From Sphingomonas sp. (lineage in GTDB: Bacteria > Pseudomonadota > Alphaproteobacteria > Sphingomonadales > Sphingomonadaceae): DNA of 64,000 nucleotides. The position numbers and the translations under genes were made by a program. The notes below the pieces were generated by a model, which did no database searches, was not told the origin of the DNA, and was given only the letters and a program-made list of their open reading frames with translations. Shown piece after piece: positions 36,597-45,844 of this stretch; position 1 is the first letter of the stretch; each line of letters starts with the position of its first letter. The DNA is taken from contig NZ_JAGIAM010000002.1 of NCBI RefSeq assembly GCF_017744835.1, positions 1 through 64,000 of the forward strand, given 5' to 3'.

Positions 36597-36661
36597 CGCC
36601 CTTCCTCCTGCCGGGGTTATCCTTGGCGGGCACATGCATTTTGTAGGTTGAGACAAGAGCC

Positions 36662-37042
36662 ATGTTCGCAGTCGTGCGCACGGGCGGCAAGCAGTATCGC
36701 GTTGCCGCAGGAGACAAGATCGTCGTCGAGAAGCTCGAGGGCGAGGCCGGTTCGACGGTCACGCTGGGCGACATCCTGCTCGCCGGCGAAGGCAGCGAGC
36801 TGAAGGCTACCGACGGGCTGACCGTCTCGGCCGAGATCATCGCGCAGGCGAAGGGCGAGAAGGTCATCGTCTTCAAGAAGCGCCGCCGGCACAATTATCG
36901 CCGCAAGAACGGCCATCGCCAGCAGCACACGATCCTGAAGATCACCGCCATCGGTGCGCAGGAAGAGAAGAAGAAGGCCGCGCCCAAGGCGAAGAAGGCC
37001 GCCGCTCCCGCCGAGGCCGAAGCCCCGGCCGCGGAAGCGTAA
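36662..37042 (+). CDS. rplU: Ribosomal protein bL21 with Ala/Lys-rich extension
   Basis: A 126-residue bL21. The core (about residues 1-100) starts [25 protein letters not shown] and contains [31 protein letters not shown], the 23S rRNA-binding stretch. The C-terminal 25 residues are a Lys/Ala/Glu/Pro tail, common in alphaproteobacterial bL21. It is followed after 24 nt by rpmA, the usual pair. Confidence 0.98.
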   Translation: MFAVVRTGGKQYRVAAGDKIVVEKLEGEAGSTVTLGDILLAGEGSELKATDGLTVSAEIIAQAKGEKVIVFKKRRRHNYRRKNGHRQQHTILKITAIGAQEEKKKAAPKAKKAAAPAEAEAPAAEA

Positions 37043-37066
37043 GCAGAGATTCGAGGAGTATAGGCA

Positions 37067-37336
37067 ATGGCACATAAGAAGGCAGGCGGCTCTTCGCGTA
37101 ACGGTCGTGATTCGGCCGGCCGTCGTCTCGGCGTGAAGAAGTTCGGTGGTGAGCTCGCGGTCGCGGGCAACATCCTCGTGCGTCAGCGCGGCACCAAATT
37201 CTACCCGGGCGTGAACGTGGGCATGGGCAAGGACCACACCCTCTTCGCGCTCGTAGACGGCCGCGTGTCGTTCAAGGAAGGCAAGCTTGGCCGCAAGTTC
37301 TGCTCCGTCGACGCGATTATGGAAGCCGCCGAGTAA
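37067..37336 (+). CDS. rpmA: Ribosomal protein bL27
   Basis: An 89-residue bL27. It begins [22 protein letters not shown], the N-terminal tail that reaches the peptidyl transferase centre, and continues [15 protein letters not shown]. No N-terminal cleavage extension of the Firmicutes kind is present. A strong terminator follows at 37395. Confidence 0.98.
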   Translation: MAHKKAGGSSRNGRDSAGRRLGVKKFGGELAVAGNILVRQRGTKFYPGVNVGMGKDHTLFALVDGRVSFKEGKLGRKFCSVDAIMEAAE

Positions 37337-37394
37337 CATCGGGCAGCCAGCCGGGTTGCCCACCAGGGTGACCCGGGTCCGCACGGACCAGCTG

Positions 37395-37428
37395 AAAAGG
37401 GAGACGGGTCGCCCCGGCTCCCTTTTTT
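37395..37428 (+). terminator. Intrinsic terminator of rplU-rpmA
   Basis: GGGAG and CTCCC arms with an inner CGGG/CCCG continuation (one A-G mismatch) and a short loop are followed by six T. The A-run on the left side makes it partly bidirectional. Confidence 0.85.
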
Positions 37429-37506
37429 CATGCTCCCTCCCCCTGCAGTGTCCCCGGCCTGTCATGCTGACGGGCCAAGGCGCTGGCCGTCACGAGGAGA
37501 GTGATC

Positions 37507-38067
37507 ATGTTCGCGCGTACGCAGAGACTTACGCTGAGGCCCGGATGGCCCGAGGACGCACCCGAGCTGGTGCGCGCAATCGGCCACGAGGCGGTCGTGA
37601 CCAAGCTGAGCAAGGCGCCCTGGCCCTATACGCTCGGCGATGCGCTCGACTTCCTGAAGCAGCCGCAGGCGATCGGCGAGAAGGCGATGCTGATCTATGC
37701 GCATCACCCGGACGCAGTGCGTCTGGTGGGCGGCATCGGCATCCACCTCGACGAGGAAGGCAACCACGAGCTCGGCTATTGGCTGACGCCCGGCGCCTGG
37801 GGCCGCGGCTATGCGACCGAGGCCGCGCGCGCGGTGATCGCCAATGCGCGCCACACGTTGCGGCTGCGCAAGCTGACGGCCGGGCATTTCACCGACAACC
37901 CCGCCTCGGGCCGCGTGCTGCGCAAGCTCGGTTTCCGCCCGACCGGCAAGATCGCGCCGACCTTCTGCCGCGCGCGCGGCGAACCGGTGGCGACGGCGCG
38001 GTTCGAACTCGACCTGACCGGCGAGGACAGCTGCGACGACCCGGCGCGCGGCAAGATGGCGGCCTGA
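37507..38067 (+). CDS. GNAT family N-acetyltransferase (RimJ/RimL type)
   Basis: A 186-residue GNAT enzyme. It opens with RTQRLTLRPGWPEDAPEL, has the strand GGIGIHLDEEGNHELGYWLTP, the acetyl-CoA loop GRGYATEAARAVIANA (R/Q-x-x-G-x-G/A type), and NPASGRVLRKLGFRPTGKI, the motif B helix of RimJ/RimL-like proteins. The acceptor substrate cannot be told. The start is ATG 37507, with GAGGAG 7 nt upstream; the GTG at 37501 is too close to that site. It is commonly found after rpmA in sphingomonads, which is from memory rather than shown here. Confidence 0.88.
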   Translation: MFARTQRLTLRPGWPEDAPELVRAIGHEAVVTKLSKAPWPYTLGDALDFLKQPQAIGEKAMLIYAHHPDAVRLVGGIGIHLDEEGNHELGYWLTPGAWGRGYATEAARAVIANARHTLRLRKLTAGHFTDNPASGRVLRKLGFRPTGKIAPTFCRARGEPVATARFELDLTGEDSCDDPARGKMAA

Positions 38068-38082
38068 CGGCGCGCCGCAAAG

Positions 38083-38121
38083 CGCCTCCCGCCGAGACGG
38101 CCCGGCGGGAGGCTTTGCTTT
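38083..38121 (+). terminator. Terminator after the GNAT gene
   Basis: An 11-bp GC stem GCCTCCCGCCG / CGGCGGGAGGC around an 8-nt loop, followed by TTTGCTTT. Confidence 0.65.
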
Positions 38122-38143
38122 CGCGCGCGCTTTCCGCCACAGC

Positions 38144-38767
38144 ATGGCGAACACCGGGACAACCAAAATTTCCGATTTCATGCCCGCCGATCGACGCAAG
38201 CGCCTTTCCCCCGAGCAGTCGCGCGACGCCGCGCTCGAAGCCGCGCGGGCGCTGCTGATCGAATCGGGGCCGCAGGCGGTGACGCTGAAGGCAGTCGCGA
38301 CGCGGATCGGGCGGACGCACGCCAATCTCCTCCACCATTTCGGATCGGCCGCAGGGCTGCAGAAGGCACTGGCCGCGAGCATCGCCGATTCGGTCGTCGC
38401 CAAGATCGCCGCCGCGGTGCTGCGCGCGCGCGAGGGCGACCATGACCCGCGCGAAGTCGTCGACCTGACCTTCGACGCCTTCGGCTGCGAAGGCGCCGGT
38501 GCGCTGGCGAGCTGGATGATCCTCACCGGCAACGAGGACGCGCTCGACCCGATCCTCGAGGCGATCCACCGGCTGGTCGACGAGATCGGCGAAGGCCACA
38601 GCGACCAGGCGATGCCGCTCCATGAAGAGACGCTGCAGCTCACGCTGATGGCGCTGGGCGATGCACTGCTCGGCGCCCCCATGGCCCGCGCGCTGGGGCT
38701 TTCGCGCGACAAGGCCCGCGAGCTCGCCGCGGCGCAGCTGCGCAACTCTGTGGTGAGCGAAGGCTAG
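38144..38767 (+). CDS. TetR family transcriptional regulator
   Basis: A 207-residue TetR protein. The helix-turn-helix (about residues 25-72) has ALEAARALLIESGPQAVTLKAVATRIGRTHANLLHHFGS, with the usual A-x-x-x-G-x-x-x-x-x-x-Y/H-x-H-F pattern. The remaining 130 residues are helical and presumably bind a ligand. The start at 38144 has no clear ribosome binding site, so a later start such as the ATG near residue 13 is possible. It is convergent with the hybrid kinase; the two stops are almost adjacent (38767 and 38769). Confidence 0.85.
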   Translation: MANTGTTKISDFMPADRRKRLSPEQSRDAALEAARALLIESGPQAVTLKAVATRIGRTHANLLHHFGSAAGLQKALAASIADSVVAKIAAAVLRAREGDHDPREVVDLTFDAFGCEGAGALASWMILTGNEDALDPILEAIHRLVDEIGEGHSDQAMPLHEETLQLTLMALGDALLGAPMARALGLSRDKARELAAAQLRNSVVSEG

Positions 38768-38768
38768 G

Positions 38769-40733
38769 CTACTCCGCCGCGGCGCGCGTGCGCTTGGCTT
38801 CGTTCTCGATGGCCTCGGAGATCGCCCGGGCGAGGCCGGCGAGCGTATAGGGCTTGCGGAGCACCGAATGGCCCGAGAAGGCCTCGGGCTCGGCCTCGCC
38901 GGCGAATCCGGTGACGAACAGCACCGCCACGCCGTCGATCGAATCACCCAGCCCGGCGATCATCTCGGGCCCGGTCAGCCCCGGCATCAGCACGTCGGTG
39001 ACGATCAGGTCGAGGGCGTCCATCCGCGCCACCACAGAGCGCGCGGCGAGCGGGTCGTCGCAGGACGTGACGCGATGGCCCAGTTCCTCGATCGCCGCAA
39101 CCGTGGCGGTGAGCACGCGCGGGTCGTCCTCGACGACGAGCACGTTGAGGCTGAGCGCGGGCAAATCCGCGGACAGGGTCGGCAGCTCGGGCTCGGCCGC
39201 CGCCATCGCCTCGCCGACATAGCGCGGCAAATAGAGGGTGACGCTCGTGCCCTTCCCCGGCTGGGTCTCGATCCCGATCTCGCCGTCCGACTGGCGCACG
39301 AAACCGAAGATCTGGCTGAGCCCCAGCCCCGTCCCCTTGCCGACTGGCTTGGTCGTGAAGAATGGCTCGAACACGCGGTCGAGCACTTCGGGGGGCATGC
39401 CGCAGCCGGTGTCGCTGACCGTGATCGTGACATAGCTGCCCGGCGCGCATTCGCCGACTTCGCCCGCCGTCAGTTCGGCGCAGCCTGTCGAGATGGTGAG
39501 CGTGCCCCTGCCCTCCATCGCGTCGCGCGCGTTTACCGCGAGGTTGAGCAGCGCATTCTCGAGCTGGTGGCGGTCGACCCAGACGCGCCAGCCCTTGCCC
39601 TTGTCGCGGGTCTTGACGCGGATCGTGTCGCCGAGCGTGCGGTCGAGCAGGTCGGACATGCCGCCGATCAGCGTCCCCGCCTCGACCGCCTCGGGCAGCA
39701 GCGGCTCGGCGCGCGAGAAGGCGAGCAGGCGGCGGGTGAGCGCGGCAGCGCGGTTGGCGCCCTCCATTGCATTCTCGATGTGGCGCTGGGCATCGGGCCC
39801 GCCGCTGTGGAGATGGCGCTTGGCGAGCTCGAGCCCCCCGAGGACGACCGCCAGCATGTTGTTGAAGTCGTGCGCGATGCCGCCGGTGAGCTGGCCCACT
39901 GCCTCCATCTTCTGCACCTGGCGGAGCTGCGCCTCGGCCTGCTCGCGCTCGTGCGCCTCGGCGCGGAGCTGCGCGGTCGCGGCCTCGACCGCGCGCTGGA
40001 GCTCGGCGGCGCGCTCGCGCTGGGCATTGGCCTCGGCGTCGGCGACGGCGCGCTCGCCCTGTGCCTCGATGGCGAGCCAGCCGAGCACGACGGCGCCGAG
40101 CACGATCGAAATGCCGAATCCCATCAGAATCCGCGAGGCCATGTTCGAATTCTCGATCAGCTGCCCCGCGGCCTCGGTCCGCTCGCGCAGCACGCCGCGC
40201 TCGACGTCGACGACGCGGCCGAGCAGCGCCTCGACTCGCTGGCGCGCCGGACTCTGGCGGACACGGTAATAACTGCCCCAGGCGTCGCTGTTGCGGTTGA
40301 ACGCCGAATAGGAGGCGGTCTCGTTGAGTTCCTGCCCGCGCTCCTGGAACGCCTTCTGGAGCCGCACAATCTGCGCCTGCTGGCCCGCATTGCCTGCGGT
40401 GGCCTGGCGCAGCCGGACGAGTTGCTCGCCCGCGCGCGTCCAGGAGGCGGCATATTGCTGGCCGAGTTGCTTGTCGGCGCTCACCACATAGCGGCCCAGC
40501 GCGGCCTCTGCCGAGGAGATGGCGCCCGAGAGCTGGTTGGCGCGCAGCATGATCTCGAAGCTGTGCTGCTGGAGCGCCAGCGCGCGGTCGCGCTCGCGGT
40601 CGGTGCGCTGCTGCAGGACTAGGATAGCCGCGAGCACGCCGACGCCGAGCAGCGTCAGCAGCCCCAGCATCCAGATCCGCCAATTCGTCGCACTGACGAT
40701 GCGGTCGAGCACATTGGCAGGCGCTTCGCTCAT
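38769..40733 (-). CDS. Hybrid histidine kinase with CHASE3-like periplasmic domain
   Basis: A 654-residue hybrid kinase. TM1 (about residues 20-40) and TM2 (about 202-222) flank a helical periplasmic domain of about 160 residues, resembling CHASE3 (ANQLSGAISSAEAALGRYVVS). A coiled coil (230-270) leads to HisKA with H288 in the AHDFNN box, then HATPase (NLAVNARDAM; GTGLGLSQIFGF) and a C-terminal receiver with D580 (DLIVTDVLMPGL) and LRKPY. It lacks PAS domains. It lies just downstream of the sphingolipid operon on the same strand, with 52 nt between, and could be partly cotranscribed. Confidence 0.92.
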   Translation of the reverse strand: MSEAPANVLDRIVSATNWRIWMLGLLTLLGVGVLAAILVLQQRTDRERDRALALQQHSFEIMLRANQLSGAISSAEAALGRYVVSADKQLGQQYAASWTRAGEQLVRLRQATAGNAGQQAQIVRLQKAFQERGQELNETASYSAFNRNSDAWGSYYRVRQSPARQRVEALLGRVVDVERGVLRERTEAAGQLIENSNMASRILMGFGISIVLGAVVLGWLAIEAQGERAVADAEANAQRERAAELQRAVEAATAQLRAEAHEREQAEAQLRQVQKMEAVGQLTGGIAHDFNNMLAVVLGGLELAKRHLHSGGPDAQRHIENAMEGANRAAALTRRLLAFSRAEPLLPEAVEAGTLIGGMSDLLDRTLGDTIRVKTRDKGKGWRVWVDRHQLENALLNLAVNARDAMEGRGTLTISTGCAELTAGEVGECAPGSYVTITVSDTGCGMPPEVLDRVFEPFFTTKPVGKGTGLGLSQIFGFVRQSDGEIGIETQPGKGTSVTLYLPRYVGEAMAAAEPELPTLSADLPALSLNVLVVEDDPRVLTATVAAIEELGHRVTSCDDPLAARSVVARMDALDLIVTDVLMPGLTGPEMIAGLGDSIDGVAVLFVTGFAGEAEPEAFSGHSVLRKPYTLAGLARAISEAIENEAKRTRAAAE

Positions 40734-40785
40734 CGTCCTGAATCTAGGCGACGAGTCCCGCTTCTGAAAAGCAAAAGCTTTCGCT

Positions 40786-42048
40786 TCAGCTGATTACGCC
40801 AACGGCCTGCCCCGCGGCATGGAACATTTTCAAGACTTGCTGAACCTGCTCGGCCGAATGTTCGGCGCAGAGCGAGCAGCGCAGCAGAAAAGTGCCGGCC
40901 GGCGTCGCGGGCGGGCGCGCCATGTTGACGTAGAGGCCGCCGTCGAGCAGCGCCTGCCACATCATCACGGCCTGCTCCTGGTCCTCGAGGATGACTGCGA
41001 TGATTGCGCTGTCCGGAGTCTCGGTGCCGAGCTTGAAGCCCATCGCCTTGAGCCCGGCGTGAAGCGTGCGGGCATTCTCCCACAAGTGCGCGCGCTTGTT
41101 GTGCGCATGCATCAGCTTGCGGATCGAGGTGGCGGCGGTCGCGACCACCGAGGGAGGCAGCGACGCGGTGAAGATGTAGGGGCGACAGGCGAGCCGCACC
41201 GCTTCGAACTTGGGGTGGTTCGAGACGCAGAAGCCGCCGACGGTGCCCACCGACTTGGAGAAGGTGCCGACCACGAAGTCGACCTGGCCTTCGAGCCCCT
41301 GATCCTCATAGACGCCGCGGCCGTTGGGGCCGAAGAAGCCCATCGAATGCGCCTCGTCGACGAGCACCATCGCGCCGTGCTTCTTCGCGACCGCAACCAT
41401 CTCGCGAAGCGGCGCGATGTCGCCGAGCATCGAATAGACGCCCTCGAGCACCACCAGCTTGCCTGCCTCGACAGGCAGGCGGCCGAGGCGCTTGTCGAGG
41501 TCGGTCACGTCGTTGTGGCGGAACCGGACGATCTCGGCATAGCCCTGCTTGCAGCCGTCGTAGATCGAGGCATGGCTGTCGGCGTCGAGGATGACGTACT
41601 CGCCCTTCCCCGCCAGCGTCGAGATGATGCCGAGATTGGCCATATAGCCCGTCGAGAAGACGATCGCGCCCGACACGCCGTAGAAGTCGCGCAGCGCCTG
41701 CTCGACTTCCATATGGTCCTGGAAGGTGCCGTTGAGCATGCGGCTGCCGTTGGTGCCCGAACCGAACTGGTCGAGCGCGTCCTTGCCGGCCTGGATCACG
41801 TCCGGGTCGAAGGTCATGCCCATGTAGTTGTAGGTACCGAGCAGGATCGTGTCCTTGCCCTTGATCACCGCCTCGGTGGGCGACTTGACCTTCTCCATCA
41901 CGATCGCGAACGGATCGGTGACGCCGCTGTCGAGCAGCTTCTGCCGCTCGGCGATCAGGCCGTCGAACTTGGACATGAGGTCGCGTTCCGGCGCGACCGC
42001 GGCCGGATCGGCGGGAAGCGCGTCGGCGGTGTTCAGGCTGTCGGTCAC
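40786..42048 (-). CDS. spt: Serine palmitoyltransferase
   Basis: A 420-residue PLP-dependent alpha-oxoamine synthase. It condenses L-serine with a long-chain acyl thioester to give 3-ketosphinganine, the first step of sphingolipid synthesis. The length is the same as the soluble SPT of Sphingomonas paucimobilis, and the active-site residues fall on the same numbers: H159 (DADSHA), D231 and H234 (DEAHSMGFFG), and PLP lysine K265 (GTFSKSVG). The gene follows acp after 6 nt and cerR further upstream, all on the minus strand. The acyl donor is probably carried by that ACP. SPT products build the glycosphingolipids that replace or supplement LPS in sphingomonads. Confidence 0.97.
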   Translation of the reverse strand: MTDSLNTADALPADPAAVAPERDLMSKFDGLIAERQKLLDSGVTDPFAIVMEKVKSPTEAVIKGKDTILLGTYNYMGMTFDPDVIQAGKDALDQFGSGTNGSRMLNGTFQDHMEVEQALRDFYGVSGAIVFSTGYMANLGIISTLAGKGEYVILDADSHASIYDGCKQGYAEIVRFRHNDVTDLDKRLGRLPVEAGKLVVLEGVYSMLGDIAPLREMVAVAKKHGAMVLVDEAHSMGFFGPNGRGVYEDQGLEGQVDFVVGTFSKSVGTVGGFCVSNHPKFEAVRLACRPYIFTASLPPSVVATAATSIRKLMHAHNKRAHLWENARTLHAGLKAMGFKLGTETPDSAIIAVILEDQEQAVMMWQALLDGGLYVNMARPPATPAGTFLLRCSLCAEHSAEQVQQVLKMFHAAGQAVGVIS

Positions 42049-42054
42049 TTGGTC

Positions 42055-42297
42055 TTAGCCCTTGAGCTTCTGCACCGCGTCGACCAGCTGGCCGACATTC
42101 TCGATCTCGGCCTGCATGTTCATCGTGATGATGATGTCGAACTCGTCCTCGATCGCCGCGACGAAGTCCATCACGGTGAGGCTGTCCCATTCGAGGTCGC
42201 CGGCGAAAGTGGTGCTCTCGGTGAGCGTCACGCCCTTCTTGTTGAAGGGCTCGATCTGGGCTTTGACGGTCTCGAAGACGGTAGCGCGGTCTGTCAT
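42055..42297 (-). CDS. Acyl carrier protein dedicated to sphingolipid synthesis
   Basis: An 80-residue ACP. The phosphopantetheine serine is in DLEWDSLTVMDFVAAIEDEFDI. The family-typical DSL is present, but the sequence is not the housekeeping AcpP type (no GADSLDTVEL). The start is ATG 42297. It lies between cerR and spt, as does the ACP of the Caulobacter sphingolipid cluster, where it is charged by a separate acyl-ACP synthetase. That synthetase is not in this window. Confidence 0.92.
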   Translation of the reverse strand: MTDRATVFETVKAQIEPFNKKGVTLTESTTFAGDLEWDSLTVMDFVAAIEDEFDIIITMNMQAEIENVGQLVDAVQKLKG

Positions 42298-42371
42298 GGG
42301 CGGTCCCTTAGTGCGATCCCCGCGCGGTGCCAAGAAAATGCGGCGGAAACGGGCCCGCGGCGGGGCGATGG

Positions 42372-43277
42372 CTAGAGCAGCCCCTGCTGGCGGTACCACA
42401 CCGCGGTGGCAGCGAGGCCCGCGGGGGTTTCGACCTGGGGAGTCCAGAGATTGGCCGGCGGACGCTTCGCCGCGTCGATCACCCAGTCCTCGTGGCAGAA
42501 ATAGGCGACGCGATCGGGGGTGAGCTTGGCGCCGGGGCCGCGTACCAGCCGATCGAGCTGCGCGCCCGCCATCAGCAGCATCCGCGGGAGCGCGATGGTG
42601 GCAACGCGCTTGCCGACCGCGGTGCCGATCGCGCGGGCGAATTCCTTATGGCTCCACCCGCCCTCGACCCCGTCGTCGGCATCGAGGATCTGGCGGCGCG
42701 CGCCGGTGAGCGCGAGCGCGAGCAGCAGCCGCGCGAGGTCGCCGACCTCGAGCACCGACAGCCGGCCGCCGGGCGGGAGCAGCGCGAGGCCGCGCTTCGC
42801 CAGCCGGAACAGCTCGAGCATCTCCATGTCGCCGGGACCGTAGATCGCCGGGGGGCGGACGATCGTCCAGTCGAGCCCCGAGGCCATGACGAGCGCGTCG
42901 CCCTCCGCCTTGGACCAGCCATAGGCCGACATGCCCGGCTCGCGCGCGGCGAGCGACGAGACATGGACGAAGCGCCGCACCCCGGCGCCCTCGGCCGCGG
43001 CGACGATGTTGCGCGCCCCCTCGATGTTGCCGCGGGCGAAGCCCTCGCGGTCGGGCGCGTTGACCACGCCGGCGACGTGGATCACGGCATCGGCGCCCCG
43101 GCACAGCTCGGCCAGCGCTTCGGGCGCATGAAGGTCGCCGCGCACCCAGGCGATGTTCGCCCGCCCGGCCTGCTCGCGGCGCGTGAGCGCGCGGACATGA
43201 TGCCCCGCCTCGGTCGCGATCGCGATCAGCCGCGAACCGACGAAACCGGTGCCGCCGGTGATCGCCAGCGTGCTCAT
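42372..43277 (-). CDS. cerR: Extended SDR, probable ceramide reductase CerR
   Basis: A 301-residue NAD(P)-dependent epimerase/dehydratase-fold protein. It has the Rossmann motif TGGTGFVGSRL (residues 7-17), VSSLAA, and the Y-x-x-S-K catalytic pair as YGWSKAEGD. In Caulobacter crescentus the SDR encoded beside spt and acp (CerR) reduces the 3-keto group of the sphingoid intermediate. Position in the same operon is the main reason for this name; sequence alone gives only the SDR family. The N-terminus ATG 43277 fits the usual SDR start. Confidence 0.78.
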   Translation of the reverse strand: MSTLAITGGTGFVGSRLIAIATEAGHHVRALTRREQAGRANIAWVRGDLHAPEALAELCRGADAVIHVAGVVNAPDREGFARGNIEGARNIVAAAEGAGVRRFVHVSSLAAREPGMSAYGWSKAEGDALVMASGLDWTIVRPPAIYGPGDMEMLELFRLAKRGLALLPPGGRLSVLEVGDLARLLLALALTGARRQILDADDGVEGGWSHKEFARAIGTAVGKRVATIALPRMLLMAGAQLDRLVRGPGAKLTPDRVAYFCHEDWVIDAAKRPPANLWTPQVETPAGLAATAVWYRQQGLL

Positions 43278-43319
43278 CGATTTTGCTCACCCGAAGGGAG
43301 GGCGCGAGGAAGAACGTCG

Positions 43320-43508
43320 TTCACCCAAAGGCGCAAAGGCGCAAAGAGAAGAGCCCTCCGCGAAGGCGGCAGAAAACGATCCAGAGCGGCAAGCGGAGGC
43401 GCTGCGGTTTTCCCCGCGCTTCGCGCAAGTCCGGGCGCCTTTGCGCCTTTGCGCCTTTGCGTGAACCAGTTTCCCTTCGCGCCTTCGCGCCTGTGCGTGA
43501 GCCTCATC
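43320..43508. repeat. Intergenic repeat with GGCGCAAA tandem units in inverted arms
   Basis: The left arm (43320-43349) and the right arm (43436-43465) are near-perfect reverse complements built from repeated GGCGCAAA units. A second decayed block with CGCCTTCGCGC repeats follows up to about 43500. The arms could fold into a long hairpin around a 90-nt loop between cerR and proB. It looks like a genome-dispersed sphingomonad repeat, which I infer from its structure. Confidence 0.7.
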
Positions 43509-43514
43509 ACGCTG

Positions 43515-44642
43515 TCACAATAGCGCCATGTGGCTGCGGTGGACCAGCGCCGCGCGCGGTGCGTAGCCGAGCAGCTCGGGCAGCTCGTCGCTGCGGCGGC
43601 CGACGATGCGGGCGGCTTCCTCGCTGGCGTACTCGGCGAGGCCGCGGGCGAGCTGGCGGCCGTCGGGGCCGACCACCACGACCAGGTCACCGCGCGCGAA
43701 GCGGCCCTCGACGCGCGTCGCGCCCGCGGAGAGCAGGCTGCGCCCGCCGCGCAGCGCCTCGGCGGCGCCGGCATCGATGTGGATCTCGCCCTTGGCGGTG
43801 AGCCCGCCGCGCAGCCAGGCTTTCCGCGCCGGCGCACTCTTCTGGGCGAGGAACAGCGTCCCCCCGCCCTGCTCCAGCGCGCGCAGCGGATGCTCGACGC
43901 GGCCGGTGGCGATGCCGAGATGCGCGCCCGCGCTGGTCGCGATCCGCGCCGCCTCGACCTTGGAGACCATGCCCCCCGATCCCATGCCCGATGCCGAATT
44001 GGCGTCGGCCATCCCCGCGACATCGGCGATCCGCTTGACCAGCGGGATCAGCTTCGCGTCGGGATTGGTCGTCGGATTGGCGGTGTAGAGCCCATCGACG
44101 TCCGAGAGCAGGATCACCCCGTCTGCCCCCGCCGCACCGCCGACGCGCGCGGCGAGCCGGTCGTTGTCGCCGAAGCGGATCTCCTCGGTCGCGACGCTGT
44201 CGTTCTCGTTGATGACCGGCACGACGCCCAGCTTGAGCAGCCGATCGAGCGTCGCCGAGACGTTGAGATAGCGGCGCCGGTCCTCGAGATCGTCGAGCGT
44301 GACGAGCATCTGCGCGGCGGTGAGCCCCTGCGCGTGGAGCAGCTCGGCCCATGTGCCCGAAAGCGCGATCTGGCCGGTGGCGGCAGCCGCCTGCGCATCC
44401 TCGAGGCTGGCGCGGCCGCCCTTGGGGAGCCCCAGCCGTCGCGCGCCAAGCGCGATCGCGCCCGAGGAGACGATGACGAGCTGCTGCCCCGCGCGGGCGC
44501 GCTCGGCCAGGTCCTCGACCAGCCCCGCGAGCCATTCGCGCCGCACGCGCCCGTCCGGCGCGACGAGCAGCGCCGAGCCCACCTTCACGACGAGGCGGGG
44601 GCAAGACGAAGGGGCGAGGGCGCCGCTTAGATCGGCGACCAT
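43515..44642 (-). CDS. proB: Glutamate 5-kinase
   Basis: A 375-residue ATP-dependent kinase making gamma-glutamyl phosphate, the first step of proline synthesis. The amino acid kinase domain (about residues 15-260) shows [42 protein letters not shown] and [17 protein letters not shown] domain follows (about 280-365; [21 protein letters not shown]). Full-length PUA-containing form. The start overlaps the obgE stop by 16 nt, so the two are cotranscribed; a start a few codons later is possible. Confidence 0.96.
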   Translation of the reverse strand: MVADLSGALAPSSCPRLVVKVGSALLVAPDGRVRREWLAGLVEDLAERARAGQQLVIVSSGAIALGARRLGLPKGGRASLEDAQAAAATGQIALSGTWAELLHAQGLTAAQMLVTLDDLEDRRRYLNVSATLDRLLKLGVVPVINENDSVATEEIRFGDNDRLAARVGGAAGADGVILLSDVDGLYTANPTTNPDAKLIPLVKRIADVAGMADANSASGMGSGGMVSKVEAARIATSAGAHLGIATGRVEHPLRALEQGGGTLFLAQKSAPARKAWLRGGLTAKGEIHIDAGAAEALRGGRSLLSAGATRVEGRFARGDLVVVVGPDGRQLARGLAEYASEEAARIVGRRSDELPELLGYAPRAALVHRSHMALL

Positions 44643-45682
44643 TCGACGGGATCCTCCCCCTGGTCGTCGGCAGGCACTTCGAGCGTGGCGGGCGCGGGGC
44701 CGATCGCTTCGAGAAGCTGGTCGAGCACCCAGTCGACGCCGACACCGCTGGCGCCCGACATCGGGATCACCTTCGCTCCGCTGGCTTCCTCGAGCTCGGC
44801 CGAGAGCGCCTCGATCAGCTCGTCGTCGAGCGTGTCGATCTTGTTGAGCGCGACCACCACCGGCTTGTCGACCAGCCCGCCGCCATAGGCTTCGAGCTCC
44901 TCGCGGACGATGCGATAGCTTTCGGCCACGTCCTCGTCATTGGCGTCGACCAGATGGAGCAGCACGCGGCAGCGCTCGATATGGCCGAGGAAGCGGTCGC
45001 CGATGCCCGCGCCGTCGGCGGCGCCTTCGATCAGGCCGGGTATGTCGGCGACGACGAACTCGCGCTGCTTGTGGCGCACCACGCCGAGCTGGGGCCGCGT
45101 CGTAGTGAAGGCATAGGCCCCGACCTTGGCCTGGGCGTTGGTCACCTGGTTGATGAAGGTCGACTTGCCGGCGTTGGGCAGCCCCACTAGCCCGGCATCG
45201 GCGAGCAGCTTGAGCCGCAGCCACACCCAGGCTTCCTCATAGGGCCAGCCGGTACCGTGCTGGCGCGGCGCGCGGTTGGTCGAGGTCTTGTAGCTGGCGT
45301 TGCCGCGCCCGCCGTCGCCCCCGCGCAGGAAGACGATGCGCTCGCCGACCTTGGTCAGGTCCGCGAGCAGCGTGCGCTCCTCGTCATCGGCGAGGATCTG
45401 GGTGCCCACGGGCACCTTGATCACCAGGTCGTCGCCGCCCGCGCCGGTGCGGTTCGAGCCCGAGCCGCCATGTCCGCGGGCCGCGCGGAAATGCTGGGTG
45501 TAGCGGAAGTCGATGAGCGTATTGAGGCCGGCCACCGCCTCGAAGATGATGTCGCCGCCCTTGCCGCCGTTACCGCCGTCGGGGCCGCCATATTCGATGA
45601 ACTTCTCGCGCCGGAAGCTCACCGCGCCCGGGCCGCCGGCGCCCGAACGCACGAAAATTTTCGCCTGATCCAGAAAATGCAT
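44627..45682 (-). CDS. obgE: Obg-family GTPase
   Basis: A 351-residue GTPase needed for large ribosomal subunit assembly and stress control. The glycine-rich Obg fold (residues 1-158: [23 protein letters not shown]) is followed by the G domain with [15 protein letters not shown] (P-loop), [16 protein letters not shown] (G3/switch II) and NKID. The C-terminal OCT domain is absent, which is common in Proteobacteria. The start is ATG 45682; a longer frame upstream has no family match. Forms a unit with proB. Confidence 0.97.
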   Translation of the reverse strand: MHFLDQAKIFVRSGAGGPGAVSFRREKFIEYGGPDGGNGGKGGDIIFEAVAGLNTLIDFRYTQHFRAARGHGGSGSNRTGAGGDDLVIKVPVGTQILADDEERTLLADLTKVGERIVFLRGGDGGRGNASYKTSTNRAPRQHGTGWPYEEAWVWLRLKLLADAGLVGLPNAGKSTFINQVTNAQAKVGAYAFTTTRPQLGVVRHKQREFVVADIPGLIEGAADGAGIGDRFLGHIERCRVLLHLVDANDEDVAESYRIVREELEAYGGGLVDKPVVVALNKIDTLDDELIEALSAELEEASGAKVIPMSGASGVGVDWVLDQLLEAIGPAPATLEVPADDQGEDPVEWSPI

Positions 45683-45844
45683 GCGTCCGCCATATAGAGA
45701 AAGACGCGCCCACGTCACCCCGCGGCGAGCCGAGGCGCCACTTTCGTGCTGGCAAGCGCCGGAACCGGGGCTATAGGCTTGGCTTTAGGACCAGACGGCG
45801 CCCAGGTGCCGGCGAGACCAGAGCAAGGCAACCGTAGCAGCCCC

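Noticed and set aside
40750..40785. AT-rich stem-loop after spt as a terminator
   Set aside because: The stem is only about 5 bp with mismatches; too weak to call, so partial readthrough into the kinase gene remains possible.
43320..43508. Repeat block considered as a CRISPR array
   Set aside because: Units are 8-9 nt with no spacers of equal length, and no cas genes are present.
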